Numbered from the stretch's first letter, positions 19,561 through 31,122 are shown. The stretch: 64,000 bases of DNA from Methylococcus mesophilus (GCF_026247885.1 NZ_CP110921.1:2971001-3035000), one strand, 5' to 3'. Notes: generated from the letters alone by a model not told the origin. Translations and numbers: made by a program.

Positions 19561-19749
19561 TCAGTTGACGCGGCAAGAGCCGGGCGACGTGCTCCCAGTT
19601 GGTAGGATCGGGGTGATTGAGAATGCCGCACCGCCGCTTGGGTTGACGGTTTTTTTGATGATGAAGCCTGAACAGCCGATGCAGTCTATGAGTTCGGCAA
19701 GCCGCTGGCCGATGCTTTCAAGCTCTAGGTCGATTGCGTCTCTTGTCAT
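19561..19749 (-). CDS. Small unknown protein (62 aa)
   Basis: ATG at 19749; acidic helical start (TRDAIDLELESIGQRLAEL) then IDCIGCSGFIIKKTVN with a CxxC. Composition looks coding but there is no family match I can name. The 198 bases up to 19947 show nothing clear. Confidence 0.4.
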   Translation of the reverse strand: MTRDAIDLELESIGQRLAELIDCIGCSGFIIKKTVNPSGGAAFSITPILPTGSTSPGSCRVN

Positions 19750-19947
19750 GGTGTGCTGTCTTGGTTGTTGTTGATGTCGTGCGCGGGTCCTTCCCGAAGA
19801 CTTACGCCATACGGGTGACGCACTGCGCGAGGTTTGGCTAGTCGCAGGGTTCCCATGGATTTCCTACCTATGCCACGTCCAACCCGCGTGGTTGCTGGGC
19901 TTCAACCACACCCCACAGGAAATTTGCCGAATTTCATTTCCTATGGC

Positions 19948-20151
19948 TCATGGCGGCTCATCCGCGTCCTGGCCGATGACGAACGGCCAGCGGATCACCC
20001 GCCGGGAGCGCCCTTCTGTGAAGGCGTCTGCTGTCCCGTCGCCTCGTGGTCGGATGGTAAGAAACTGGCTGGCCTTCAACAGCGTTCCGTCCTCGGCCAC
20101 CAGGAAGCCGCGCCGCCATAGCTCAGTGAGGGAAATCGACTCAGGGATCAT
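19948..20151 (-). CDS. Small unknown protein, last gene of the replication operon (67 aa)
   Basis: ATG at 20151 overlaps the stop of the upstream gene by four bases (ATGA), which indicates coupled translation. The sequence is helix then strands (SISLTELWRRGFLVAEDGTLL, FTEGRSRRVIRWPFVIG). Its start resembles short helix-turn-helix or phage accessory proteins, but no function can be assigned. Confidence 0.55.
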   Translation of the reverse strand: MIPESISLTELWRRGFLVAEDGTLLKASQFLTIRPRGDGTADAFTEGRSRRVIRWPFVIGQDADEPP

Positions 20152-20561
20152 CGGACCACCTCGTAAGCTCCCAAGCGCAGACAGTACCGCTGCCGCAGAT
20201 CGCCCATCAGTTCATCGGCGGAACATTCGCCCACGGCAACGCCGCCACCCTGGTCCGCCTTCAGGCGGAACCGGATCACGGCCCGGCGGTTTCGTGCATT
20301 ACTCTCGGCTTCGATTTTTTTCGGGGTATCACAGGTATCAAGGGTGCAGCCCTTGTGCAGCAAGGCTTCCGGCTGATACCCCTGCTTTTTTGGTGAGGTA
20401 TCAGAGGTATCAGGCAGGGGTGGGCGTGCCGATCTTGATACCCCTGATACCCTTGCTCCCTGCTTGGGGTATCGGCTGGAAGCCGCGCCATTCGTGGCTT
20501 GCACCCAAGATACCCTTGATACCTCTGTTTCGAGCAAAGTCAGAAGCGTTTCAAGCGTCAT
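20148..20561 (-). CDS. Unknown protein carrying two 86-bp GATAC repeats (137 aa)
   Basis: ATG at 20561 overlaps the end of the DUF927 gene by 11 bases. The N-terminal 80 residues are largely encoded by two inverted copies of an 86-bp repeat (20437-20522 and 20326-20411); they read as VSRVSWVQATNG...ARVSGVS and then PDTSDTS...LDTCDTP. Only the C-terminal 55 residues (RRAVIRFRLKADQGG, ADELMGDLRQRYCLRLG) look like a folded domain. The homologous VSxVS peptide occurs near the N-terminus of the adjacent DUF927 protein. Function unknown. Confidence 0.6.
   Translation of the reverse strand: MTLETLLTLLETEVSRVSWVQATNGAASSRYPKQGARVSGVSRSARPPLPDTSDTSPKKQGYQPEALLHKGCTLDTCDTPKKIEAESNARNRRAVIRFRLKADQGGGVAVGECSADELMGDLRQRYCLRLGAYEVVR
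20326..20411 (-). repeat. 86-bp GATAC-paired repeat, copy A
   Basis: GTATC at 20326 and 20335, GATAC at 20375, GTATC at 20398 and 20407. Reverse-complemented, the spacing (0, 9, 32, 72, 81) is identical to copies B and C. Inverted relative to both; 25 bp from copy B. Confidence 0.85.
20437..20522 (+). repeat. 86-bp GATAC-paired repeat, copy B
   Basis: GATAC at 20437 and 20446, GTATC at 20469, GATAC at 20509 and 20518. Inside, GTATCGGCTGGAA and GGCTTGCACCC are shared with the other copies. Confidence 0.85.
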
Positions 20562-22479
20562 GGTCGCCCTCCAGCGTATCCGAAGCGATTGGATAGAGCT
20601 TCACGCCCCTGCCTCCGATCCGATAGAAACGCGCCCGCTTACCATCCGCTCCGGCCGCCGGTAGTGCCCCGACCTGCTCCAGCACGTCCAGCGCCCGCTT
20701 GAAGTCGAAGCCCTTCAGCGCCTCGCGCAGCCCGTCCGCCGTGAACAGATAGATGCGCCCGCCGGGCCCGTCCTTCCACCAGCCAGCCCGATCCCGAATC
20801 ACTGGATCGTTTCCACCATCGGCGTAAGAAAAGCGGCCATCGCCGTGGCGATCTATGAACGCTGAAACCTGCTCCAGTACTTGCCGGCGTTCGTCGTTGC
20901 CCCGGCCACGTGCGGATCGCCATAACCGGAAGCCTTCCGCCGCCGCTTGGGTGGCATCGCCCAGCGCCCACGGCGTCACCTCGTACTCGGTCGCCAGCTC
21001 GCCGGCCAGCGCCAGCAGGGCGAACCGCGCCGCCGCCCGTTTGTCCTGGCCTTCTCCGGGATCGTCCCAGATCGGCAGGGCCTTGAGTCGTTCGAGGTAG
21101 GTACAGAAGTCGCGGGTATCGCGCGTGACTCGTTCCAGGAAGGCGCGCCCAGCATGGCCGTGGTGAACCGCCGCCGCCCGCTTGATCGCGTCAGACAGCG
21201 CCGCGCCGGACTCGAAGCCGTGCAGCGCGTCGAAGCATCCATGCGCCCGGCCCGCCGGCACATCCAGCAGCCGCACGCCCTGGCCCGCCTTGGCTCGGTG
21301 CCCGCCCTCGGCCATTGTGGTGGCGATGGTACGCTCGCCGCTGGACATGACCAGGCAGCGCCAGCGGACCACGCCCCGCGCACTGCCGCTTCGGCTGGCT
21401 CGCTGCTTACCCCGCCCGTTGCCCAAGGCATAAACGATTGCGCCCACCTCTCGGGGATCGCATTCCGAGATTTCATCCAACGCCAGCAGGCCATCATTGA
21501 ATAGCGCCGCCGCGCCTTCCATGCCGTTCGCGGTCGCGCGCCAGCTTCGTTTGTAGCCCGGCCCGCCCCAGACGGAACAGGCAGCCTCAAGCAAGGTGGT
21601 CTTGCCGGTGGATGAGTCGCCGACGAAATGCAGCCCGCCGGACTCGGCGTTGCAGCGCGCCAACAGGGGGCCGGCGAAAGCGGCGGACAGCGCCAGCATC
21701 AGTAAGGGGTTACCGGCAGCTCGCCCGGCAATCTCGGTTTGCCAGCCATCCAGCGTGCCCGCTACCGTATACTCGTCGTGCCCGCGCTCGCCGGATTGGA
21801 AGATCACACCCGATGCGGACGGCCCGATCACGGTGTCCGGTAGCACGAACGACGAACCCGACCAGCCGGTTTGAAGTGCACAGGTGATGCGCAGCTTCGG
21901 GGTTACCGCTTGGAGATACTGCCCCAGCAGGCGGTGGGAGCCTGGGTCGATCTGCAAGCCCATCGCCAGCAGCTCGCCGCGCAGATCGGCACCATCAGCC
22001 CGCAGTAGCTCCATGGGCATGGCCCATTCCCGCCAGTGGCCCAAGGTGTTCTTGAACTGCAGCAGCCGCCCGAAATTGCCCTCGGCCGCATCATGGGTGA
22101 TGGCCTCGACGTGCAGCGGTGAACAAACCCACTGGTCCGTGAGGGTGGCGGGCCCATCGTTCTTGCCGGGCTTGACGCCGAAGAACCAGACGCCGGGCCG
22201 ATGCTTGCGCCCGCCGTGCTCGGTCCAGTCGTCCAACACTATGAACTTCGGACGCTCGGATTCGTTGGGAATGGGGGACCGGGCTTCGCCGTCCTCCGTC
22301 TCTGATACGGCTGATACGTCCGCACTTTCGCTGCCGTATCCGCTGGAATCCCCGTCGTCCGTGGCTTGCACGTCTGATACGGCTGATACGGCTGTTTTCA
22401 GCAAATCTGAACCTGATTTGTTAACGCCAAGCAATTCGTTAGCCAGCGCATCGAGTCTTCCTTCAGCGGTGACGACCAT
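20551..22479 (-). CDS. DUF927-domain helicase-like protein
   Basis: 642 aa. After an N-terminal tail of about 85 residues encoded partly by an 86-bp repeat, the DUF927 domain begins (FIVLDDWTEHGGRKHRPGVWFFGV). It continues through a P-loop (FVGDSSTGKTTLLEAA, near residue 290), a Walker B (LLALDEISECD, near 330) and SSGERTIATTMAEGG. The C-terminal 120 residues are winged-helix-like (RRQVLEQVSAFIDRHG, FTADGLREALKGFDF). DUF927 proteins are P-loop ATPases in phage and integrative-element replication modules, often paired with primase-type zinc-finger proteins, as here. It overlaps the upstream gene by 17 bases and the downstream gene by 11. Likely the replicative helicase of the element. Confidence 0.85.
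   Translation of the reverse strand: MVVTAEGRLDALANELLGVNKSGSDLLKTAVSAVSDVQATDDGDSSGYGSESADVSAVSETEDGEARSPIPNESERPKFIVLDDWTEHGGRKHRPGVWFFGVKPGKNDGPATLTDQWVCSPLHVEAITHDAAEGNFGRLLQFKNTLGHWREWAMPMELLRADGADLRGELLAMGLQIDPGSHRLLGQYLQAVTPKLRITCALQTGWSGSSFVLPDTVIGPSASGVIFQSGERGHDEYTVAGTLDGWQTEIAGRAAGNPLLMLALSAAFAGPLLARCNAESGGLHFVGDSSTGKTTLLEAACSVWGGPGYKRSWRATANGMEGAAALFNDGLLALDEISECDPREVGAIVYALGNGRGKQRASRSGSARGVVRWRCLVMSSGERTIATTMAEGGHRAKAGQGVRLLDVPAGRAHGCFDALHGFESGAALSDAIKRAAAVHHGHAGRAFLERVTRDTRDFCTYLERLKALPIWDDPGEGQDKRAAARFALLALAGELATEYEVTPWALGDATQAAAEGFRLWRSARGRGNDERRQVLEQVSAFIDRHGDGRFSYADGGNDPVIRDRAGWWKDGPGGRIYLFTADGLREALKGFDFKRALDVLEQVGALPAAGADGKRARFYRIGGRGVKLYPIASDTLEGDHDA
22304..22389 (+). repeat. 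86-bp GATAC-paired repeat, copy C
   Basis: GATAC at 22304 and 22313, GTATC at 22336, GATAC at 22376 and 22385: the same spacing as copy B. It lies in the 5' part of the DUF927 gene and is translated there as VSAVSDVQAT...ADVSAVS. Confidence 0.85.
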
Positions 22480-22900
22480 GGTTCACCTCTTGCCGGATTC
22501 CGTCGATGACCTCCACCGCTCGCCTGGCGCGACTGCAGTCGGCAACGTTCGTGCCGCGGCCTTCGATCACATCAGTAACGACCAGGGCACAGATGGTTGC
22601 CTCACGCGCCGCGAGATCGATCAGATCGCGGGCGCGGTGTTCTGGAATGCCCAGGCGCGGCCGGTAGCCTTTGGGCGGCGGATCGCGGGGTGGAAACAGG
22701 TCCTTGATGCCTAATCCGACTGCCGTGAGCACGTCATCGACTGAACATCCGGCGAAGTCATGGACTAAAATGCGGCCGTCATCTGTCTGGCGGACGGATA
22801 AGGAAGGACTGCGGTCATTGTGAGCTGGGCAGCGGGCGAGCCACTTACCGGCGCCCGTCTTTCGGACGCCTTTAAGCCGCGACAGTATGGAGTCGATCAC
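22463..22900 (-). CDS. Primase-type CHC2-like zinc-finger protein
   Basis: 145 aa. The N-terminus (KWLARCPAHNDRSPSLSV, then GRILVHDFAGCSVDDVLTAVGL) matches the CHC2 zinc finger of DnaG and phage primases, with C-x2-H and a downstream Cys. The Toprim catalytic domain is absent; the C-terminal half is helical (RARDLIDLAAREATICALVV). It probably works with the DUF927 protein in initiation of element replication. Start ATG 22900 overlaps the AlpA-like gene stop by four bases. Confidence 0.78.
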   Translation of the reverse strand: MIDSILSRLKGVRKTGAGKWLARCPAHNDRSPSLSVRQTDDGRILVHDFAGCSVDDVLTAVGLGIKDLFPPRDPPPKGYRPRLGIPEHRARDLIDLAAREATICALVVTDVIEGRGTNVADCSRARRAVEVIDGIRQEVNHGRHR

Positions 22901-23172
22901 GCTCCTATCTCCGATGTGCGTGCCTCGTGGAGCTGGCGGACCAGTTCACGGATTTCGTCGGTGGACTTGCCGGCGATCCGGGCGCGAACCAGGGCGTCGA
23001 TTTCATCGGACGGCCAACGGCTGGAGACGCCGAGCTTGATTGGTTTTGGAGCAAGTCCGGCCTGGATGTCTCTGTGCCACGCGGAGCGCGATTGCCCGGC
23101 GTGCTTCAATGTCTGTTCGAGCGGGAGGAGGAAGACGGCCGGTATGGCCGGATTGGTGGTATAGGTTTTCAT
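22897..23172 (-). CDS. AlpA-family transcriptional regulator
   Basis: 91 aa. A helix-turn-helix/winged region (TLKHAGQSRSAWHRDIQAG, PKPIKLGVSSRWPSDEIDALV) is typical of AlpA/excisionase-type regulators of P4-like elements, followed by a helical tail. It heads an operon with four overlapping downstream genes to 19948. AlpA-type proteins act on integrase or excision genes or as early regulators. The AT-rich 100 bases upstream (23173-23271) hold the likely promoter, on the minus strand. Confidence 0.8.
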   Translation of the reverse strand: MKTYTTNPAIPAVFLLPLEQTLKHAGQSRSAWHRDIQAGLAPKPIKLGVSSRWPSDEIDALVRARIAGKSTDEIRELVRQLHEARTSEIGA

Positions 23173-23271
23173 GGTGCCCCCGTGGGCGATTGTGGATAAC
23201 GGGGACGATTTTGGAATCGATTTTCCGCAAAAAAGAGGGGACGAATTAGGAACAGCTATATTAGTAATTTC

Positions 23272-23787
23272 TTATCTGTTAAAACTGACTCTTGCCGGGA
23301 CTAATCGCGGCGGGTGGGGAGGTTTCCAGGCAAGCGTTTTGACTACTTGCTCCTCTTCGGGAATAGTACGGTCCCAGAAAACAGCGGTGATCGTACCGTC
23401 TTCGCCTTTTTTTGCCAGGGCTGTCATTCCGAAAAAATCCTTATGTCGGCGCGCTCTGCGAATGTCGCGCACGTCCACATCAAAGATTTCTGCAATACGG
23501 GTATCCGCTTGGCTTGGTGTATCGTTCAGTGCTACTTGTGCCGCAAGACTCGCCAGCGCGTATAGATGACGTGAGTACGATACTCCCGCCTTCCTCCCCG
23601 GCTTCTTATCATAAAAGTCAACACCGTCTAGCGTTCCTGTTGCGAGTCCGAGAAATTCGCCACCTTGATAAATCGGGCCATATACTTTTATGCCGTCAGG
23701 GGTTTTCTCAAACTGTCTGAACTTGATTTCGAAGCAGCGCGAACCGTCGCGCGAAACTATGGCCATGGACCTCTTGGGTTTTGGCAT
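23272..23787 (-). CDS. Unknown element protein (171 aa)
   Basis: ATG at 23787. A basic N-terminus and beta-rich first half (KRSMAIVSRDGSRCFEIKFRQFE, GGEFLGLATGTLDGVDFYDK) are followed by a helical segment (SRHLYALASLAAQVALND), then VDVRDIRRARRHKDFFGMTA and a basic tail. No family recognised. AT-richer than the genomic flanks. The end is very close to the AlpA promoter region, so transcription of the two may be linked. Confidence 0.55.
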   Translation of the reverse strand: MPKPKRSMAIVSRDGSRCFEIKFRQFEKTPDGIKVYGPIYQGGEFLGLATGTLDGVDFYDKKPGRKAGVSYSRHLYALASLAAQVALNDTPSQADTRIAEIFDVDVRDIRRARRHKDFFGMTALAKKGEDGTITAVFWDRTIPEEEQVVKTLAWKPPHPPRLVPARVSFNR

Positions 23788-23938
23788 TCCGATCTTCCCC
23801 GGAATATCTTCAAGGTAGGAACCACGCCAGCGGGTGAAGGTATCCCGGTTTCGGCCCGTCGGCCTAGGCGCGGTTTAACTCGGTTATCACATATCAATCG
23901 GTCGATTTCATCTCACAAAAACTATTCAATTGGCCTGG

Positions 23939-24415
23939 TCATGCGGGCTCCTCCTCGCCAAACTCGGCCGCAAGCACATCAAGTCGAAGCTCGGTATCGG
24001 CGGCGCCGATGTCTCCGAAAAGATGCCAGCGCTGCACGGTCTCGTTCACATTTAATGTAAATACATAAATCGCGCCGTCCTCATCGATGCGAAAGTTACC
24101 TTCGCCGTGCCCGGCCTTCAAAAGTGCCCTGATTACGTTTGTCGGGTACGCCGTTCCGTTGCCATAAGGAACTGTACGGACAGCTTCGCAAACCACGCCA
24201 GTCACACCGGCTTGGCCCTCGTAGCGGTCAAGTCGGCGATTTTGGCGATTCTGGACTATCACAAAGTCTCCAGGATTAGGCGTGATAGATGGGTCAATGA
24301 GAAGTCTGTCGCCCCGTAGCAACTCGGGTGTGAATTCATCCGTTTGCAGGGTGACGAAGAAATGCTCGGATGGGCGGTTTTTATCCTGGATTGTGGTAGC
24401 GTCTTCAGTAGCCAT
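23939..24415 (-). CDS. S24/LexA-like domain protein without DNA-binding domain
   Basis: 158 aa. The segment TPELLRGDRLLIDPSITPNPGDFVIVQN matches the signal-peptidase/LexA-like (S24) core, where a Ser precedes the GD motif. Here the stretch before it (HFFVTLQTDEFTPELL) has no clear SMxP motif, and no helix-turn-helix precedes it. The middle reads LDRYEGQAGVTGVVCEAVRTV and the tail is acidic. It could be a remnant of a phage repressor or an independent beta-fold regulator. It sits next to the integrase, where satellite immunity or regulator genes often lie. Confidence 0.5.
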   Translation of the reverse strand: MATEDATTIQDKNRPSEHFFVTLQTDEFTPELLRGDRLLIDPSITPNPGDFVIVQNRQNRRLDRYEGQAGVTGVVCEAVRTVPYGNGTAYPTNVIRALLKAGHGEGNFRIDEDGAIYVFTLNVNETVQRWHLFGDIGAADTELRLDVLAAEFGEEEPA

Positions 24416-24519
24416 AGATTCACCTCTTTATCAGGTGGATTTGTGGTCAGGGCCGGCCCGGCGTTGGCGCGCTGCTCCGGCCCGCTTGGTTTGCCGGGAT
24501 CACCCGCCCGGCCGGGATT

Positions 24520-25743
24520 TCAAGCCTTCCGCCGCGCATCGAGCTCGATCACGTCGGCCCCTTGCTTGAGCCTGTCCAGGTAGTCGGCCCAGGCCTGCAT
24601 CATCTTACGGCGCTCGGGCAGATGCTCGGCATAGTTGTAGGCGGCGCGTACGGCGTTGCGTTCGGCGTGGGCAAGCTGGCGTTCGACGGCGTCGCGGTGC
24701 CAGCCCTGTTCATTCAACAAGGTGGACGCCATGGAGCGGAAGCCGTGGCCGGTCATCTCGCCTTTTTCGTACCCCATACGCCGCAGCGCCGCCAGAACGG
24801 CATTCTCTGAGAGGCAGCGGTCACCCTTGGGGCTGCGATCGGAAGGAAACACGTAGCGGCCGTGGCCGGTGAGAGGCTGAAGATTCTGCAGAACCGTCAA
24901 GGCTTGCTGTGACAGGGGGACGACGTGGACGGAGCGCATCTTCATCTTGGGGCCAGGGATGCGCCATTCCGCCGCCTCGAAGTTGATTTCCGACCACTCG
25001 GCCTGGCGCAGCTCTCCCGGCCGCACAAAGACCAGGGGGGCAAGCCGAAGAGCGGCCCTGACGACCACTGAGCCGTGATAACCATCGATGTTGCGCAGCA
25101 GATCACCAATTTCCGCAGGTTTCGTGATGCTGGCATGGTGCCGTTTGGCGCCGGCTGGGGTCAGGGCGCCGCGCAGGTCCCCGGATAGGTCGCGTTCCGC
25201 CCGGCCGGTGGCGATGGCGTAGCGGAATATTTGGCCGCAGGTCTGGCGCAGGCGGCGCGCTGTTTCCGGGGCGCGGGACTCGGTCTCTCGCAGAGTCTTG
25301 AGTAGGTCAGGGGCGGTGATGGTCGAAATGGGCTTGTCGCCGATTGCGGGGAAGATGTTCTGTTCCAGCCGCGATAGCACGTTTTCGCTATGGCCGGGCG
25401 TCCAGGCGGATGACACCTTTTGATGCCATTCCCTGGCGATCACCTCGAAGCTGTGCTCCGTCAACGCGGCCTTGGCTGCCTTTATGGCCCGCTTGTGCTC
25501 GGTGGGGTCGATGCCTTGGGCCAGCAGCTTCCGCGCTTCGTCACGCTTATCACGGGCCTCCTTTAGGGTAACCTCGGGATACACGCCGAAGGCCGCGCGC
25601 TTTTCCTTGCCCTCGAAGCGGTACTTCATCCGCCAGTACCGGGCGCCGTTCGGCATGATCTCCAGATACAGCCCTTTCTCGTCAGAGAGCTTGTAAGCCT
25701 TCTCCTTCGGCTTGGCCCGTCTGATCTCGGTATCGGTCAACAT
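24520..25743 (-). CDS. Tyrosine recombinase integrase (DUF4102 type)
   Basis: 407 aa from the ATG at 25743 (MLTDTEIRRAKPKEKAYKL), the standard start of P4/CP4-57-like integrases; upstream in-frame codons overlap the arm sites and are not used. The DUF4102 arm-binding domain spans residues 1-90 and a SAM-like core-binding domain about 100-190. The catalytic domain shows VFVRPGELRQAEW (Arg), TGHGFRSMASTLLNEQG (H-x-x-R) and AERNAVRAAYNYAEHL (Tyr nucleophile), so it looks intact. Transcribed away from the tRNA. It would catalyse site-specific insertion at the tRNA-Ser locus. Confidence 0.95.
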   Translation of the reverse strand: MLTDTEIRRAKPKEKAYKLSDEKGLYLEIMPNGARYWRMKYRFEGKEKRAAFGVYPEVTLKEARDKRDEARKLLAQGIDPTEHKRAIKAAKAALTEHSFEVIAREWHQKVSSAWTPGHSENVLSRLEQNIFPAIGDKPISTITAPDLLKTLRETESRAPETARRLRQTCGQIFRYAIATGRAERDLSGDLRGALTPAGAKRHHASITKPAEIGDLLRNIDGYHGSVVVRAALRLAPLVFVRPGELRQAEWSEINFEAAEWRIPGPKMKMRSVHVVPLSQQALTVLQNLQPLTGHGRYVFPSDRSPKGDRCLSENAVLAALRRMGYEKGEMTGHGFRSMASTLLNEQGWHRDAVERQLAHAERNAVRAAYNYAEHLPERRKMMQAWADYLDRLKQGADVIELDARRKA

Positions 25744-25810
25744 CGTCTGCACCTCCAGGAACGGCGCGGCTTTCGTCGATTTGGGGGCATCGACTCTCAC
25801 CGCTAGGGAG

Positions 25811-25831
25811 CATGCCCCCAGATATGCCCCC
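25811..25831. repeat. Paired TGCCCCC sites, right end
   Basis: TGCCCCC at 25813-25819 and 25825-25831, with inverted GGGGGCA at 25783-25789 and 25848-25854. The pair matches the one at 18753-18771 in sequence and spacing. Confidence 0.6.
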
Positions 25832-25885
25832 GCGAAAGGTGGGATTTGGGGGCACAGCATGGGACTGCCTGGGATGCAGTATAAA

Positions 25886-25932
25886 CAAAAAAACCCGCAA
25901 TTACGCGGGTTCTGGGACTACATGGGACGCTG
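25886..25932 (-). other. Right attachment-site-like repeat
   Basis: GTCCCATGTAGTCCCAG followed by the terminator hairpin on the minus strand, 14 bases beyond the tRNA CCA end. It parallels 18630-18680. The two-fold GGGAC-N5-GGGAC spacing matches GAGAC-N5-GAGAC on the left. Confidence 0.5.
25887..25911 (-). terminator. Rho-independent terminator after tRNA-Ser
   Basis: Minus strand AACCCGC, six-base loop, GCGGGTT, then a run of seven T. Perfect 7-bp stem. Confidence 0.85.
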
Positions 25933-25945
25933 TGGGAATGCTGTA

Positions 25946-26038
25946 TGGCGGAGAGGGAGGGATTCGAACCCTCGTGCCGGGTTTCCCCGACCATCCGATT
26001 TCGAGTCGGCGCCGTTATGACCGCTTCGGTACCTCTCC
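25946..26038 (-). tRNA. tRNA-Ser (anticodon CGA)
   Basis: The 7-bp acceptor stem GGAGAGG/CCTCTCC is perfect, the discriminator is G, and CCA is encoded at 25946-25948. The T arm is GAGGG-TTCGAAT-CCCTC. The anticodon loop CTCGAAA (CGA, reads UCG) sits on CCGA/TCGG. There is a long variable arm of the serine class (GGTCGGGGAAACCCGGCAC). Length 93 with CCA. It is the integration target or neighbour of the element. Confidence 0.95.
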
Positions 26039-26082
26039 GCGTCAAGCGATGATATTATAACCAATTCGTTACAGACATACGA

Positions 26083-29513
<3,431 letters not shown>

Positions 29514-30977
29514 TCAGTCGAGGCGGTAGTTCGGTGCTTCCTTGGTGATCGTCACGTCGTGCACATGACTTTCGCGCATGCCGGCGGTGGTCACCCGGAC
29601 GAAGTTGGCGTGCTCGCGCATTTCCTCGATAGTGCGGCAGCCGGTGTATCCCATGGAGGCGCGGACGCCGCCCACGAGTTGGTGCAGGATGGCGATGAGG
29701 CTGCCCTTGTGCGGGACGCGGCCTTCGATGCCTTCCGGCACCAGTTTTTCGGCCTCGGTGCTGTCCTGGAAGTAGCGGTCGCTGGAGCCCTGCTGCTGGG
29801 CCATGGCGCCCATCGAGCCCATGCCGCGGTAGGCCTTGTAGGAGCGGCCCTGGTACAGCTCCACTTCGCCGGGCGACTCTTCGGTGCCGGCGAACAACCC
29901 TCCGATCATCACGCAGTGGGCGCCGGCGGCGATGGCCTTGGCTACGTCGCCGGAGTAGCGGATGCCGCCGTCGGCGATGACTGGGATGCCGGTGCCGGCC
30001 AATGCTTGGGCGACGTTGGAGACGGCGGTGATCTGAGGCACGCCGACGCCGGCGATGATGCGGGTGGTGCAGATCGAGCCGGGGCCGATGCCGACCTTGA
30101 CCGCGTCGGCTCCGGCTTCGGCCAGCGCCCGGGCGGCGGCGCCGGTGGCAATGTTGCCGCCGATCACCTGGACCTGCGGGAAGTGGGTCTTGACCCAGCG
30201 CACCCGGTCGAGCACGCCCTGGGAGTGTCCGTGGGCGGTGTCGACCACGATCACGTCGACGCCGGCATCGACCAGAGCCTCGACCCGTTCCTCGGTGCCG
30301 GCGCCGGTGCCGACGGCCGCGCCTACGCGCAGCCGTTCGAACTCGTCCTTACAGGCCTGCGGGTAGTCCTTGGACTTCTGGATGTCCTTCACGGTAATCA
30401 TGCCGCGGAGCTGAAAGGCTTCGTTGACGATCAGGACCTTCTCGATGCGGTGCTGGTGCAGCAGGCGGATGGCCTCCTCCTTGCTGGAGCCTTCCTGCAC
30501 CGTGACCAGCCTTTCCTTCGGCGTCATCGCCTTGGTGACCGGTTCGTCGTAGCGGGTCTCGAATCGCAGGTCGCGGCTGGTGACGATGCCGACGAGTTCG
30601 CCGCCGTCCACCACGGGAACGCCGGAGATATTGCGGGCCCGTGTCAGCTCCATGACGTCGCGGATGGTTGCCGTCGGTGGCACCGTAATCGGTTCCTTGA
30701 TGACGCCGCTTTCGTATTTTTTGACGCTCCGGACCTCGGCGGCCTGACGCTCGGCGGTCATGTTTTTGTGGATGATGCCGATGCCGCCTTCCTGGGCGAT
30801 GGTGATGGCGAGCCGGGCTTCGGTCACTGTGTCCATGGCAGACGACAGCAGCGGGATGTTCAGTGGGATGCCCCGGGTGAGCCGGGTGGTCAGGGAAACG
30901 TCGCGGGGGAGCACGTTCGAATACGCAGGAACCAGCAGGACGTCATCGAAAGTCAGCGCTTCTTGTTCGATACGCAT
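29514..30977 (-). CDS. guaB: Inosine-5'-monophosphate dehydrogenase
   Basis: 487 aa from ATG 30977 ([20 protein letters not shown]), with GGGAG upstream; an upstream extension of the frame is noncoding. Two CBS domains interrupt the barrel (about residues 95-205). The catalytic loop [21 protein letters not shown] carries the active Cys, and [20 protein letters not shown] and [10 protein letters not shown] follow. It converts IMP to XMP, the committed step to GMP, with guaA next in the operon. Confidence 0.97.
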   Translation of the reverse strand: MRIEQEALTFDDVLLVPAYSNVLPRDVSLTTRLTRGIPLNIPLLSSAMDTVTEARLAITIAQEGGIGIIHKNMTAERQAAEVRSVKKYESGVIKEPITVPPTATIRDVMELTRARNISGVPVVDGGELVGIVTSRDLRFETRYDEPVTKAMTPKERLVTVQEGSSKEEAIRLLHQHRIEKVLIVNEAFQLRGMITVKDIQKSKDYPQACKDEFERLRVGAAVGTGAGTEERVEALVDAGVDVIVVDTAHGHSQGVLDRVRWVKTHFPQVQVIGGNIATGAAARALAEAGADAVKVGIGPGSICTTRIIAGVGVPQITAVSNVAQALAGTGIPVIADGGIRYSGDVAKAIAAGAHCVMIGGLFAGTEESPGEVELYQGRSYKAYRGMGSMGAMAQQQGSSDRYFQDSTEAEKLVPEGIEGRVPHKGSLIAILHQLVGGVRASMGYTGCRTIEEMREHANFVRVTTAGMRESHVHDVTITKEAPNYRLD

Positions 30978-31122
30978 GGAATACTCCCGGCAAGTAAAAA
31001 ACTGATTAGTATAACCTTTTCTTTGTCCATGTAAACCGGCAGGTGTCCGCGGCTTTCGTATTCCAGGCTTCCGCGGGAGGAAGCCGAACTTCACGCCAAC
31101 GACGTGCGGAGCCGGCGGCCGT

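Larger units (their letters stand above)
18630..25945. mobile_element. Compact integrated element next to tRNA-Ser(CGA)
   Basis: A 7.3-kb segment lies between the 3' end of tRNA-Ser (25946) and a partial repeat of the tRNA-proximal sequence at 18630-18699. It carries a tyrosine integrase at the tRNA end, an AlpA-like regulator, primase/helicase-type genes and short unknown genes. There are no conjugation, capsid or transposase genes, which resembles phage-satellite or small replicative integrative elements. The right boundary is firm because of the tRNA; the left is inferred from the imperfect repeat and could be off. Confidence 0.7.

Noticed and set aside
19337-19576. 79-codon minus-strand frame in the element
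   Set aside because: Overlaps the better-looking 62-aa frame, composition is not protein-like and there is no ribosome site.
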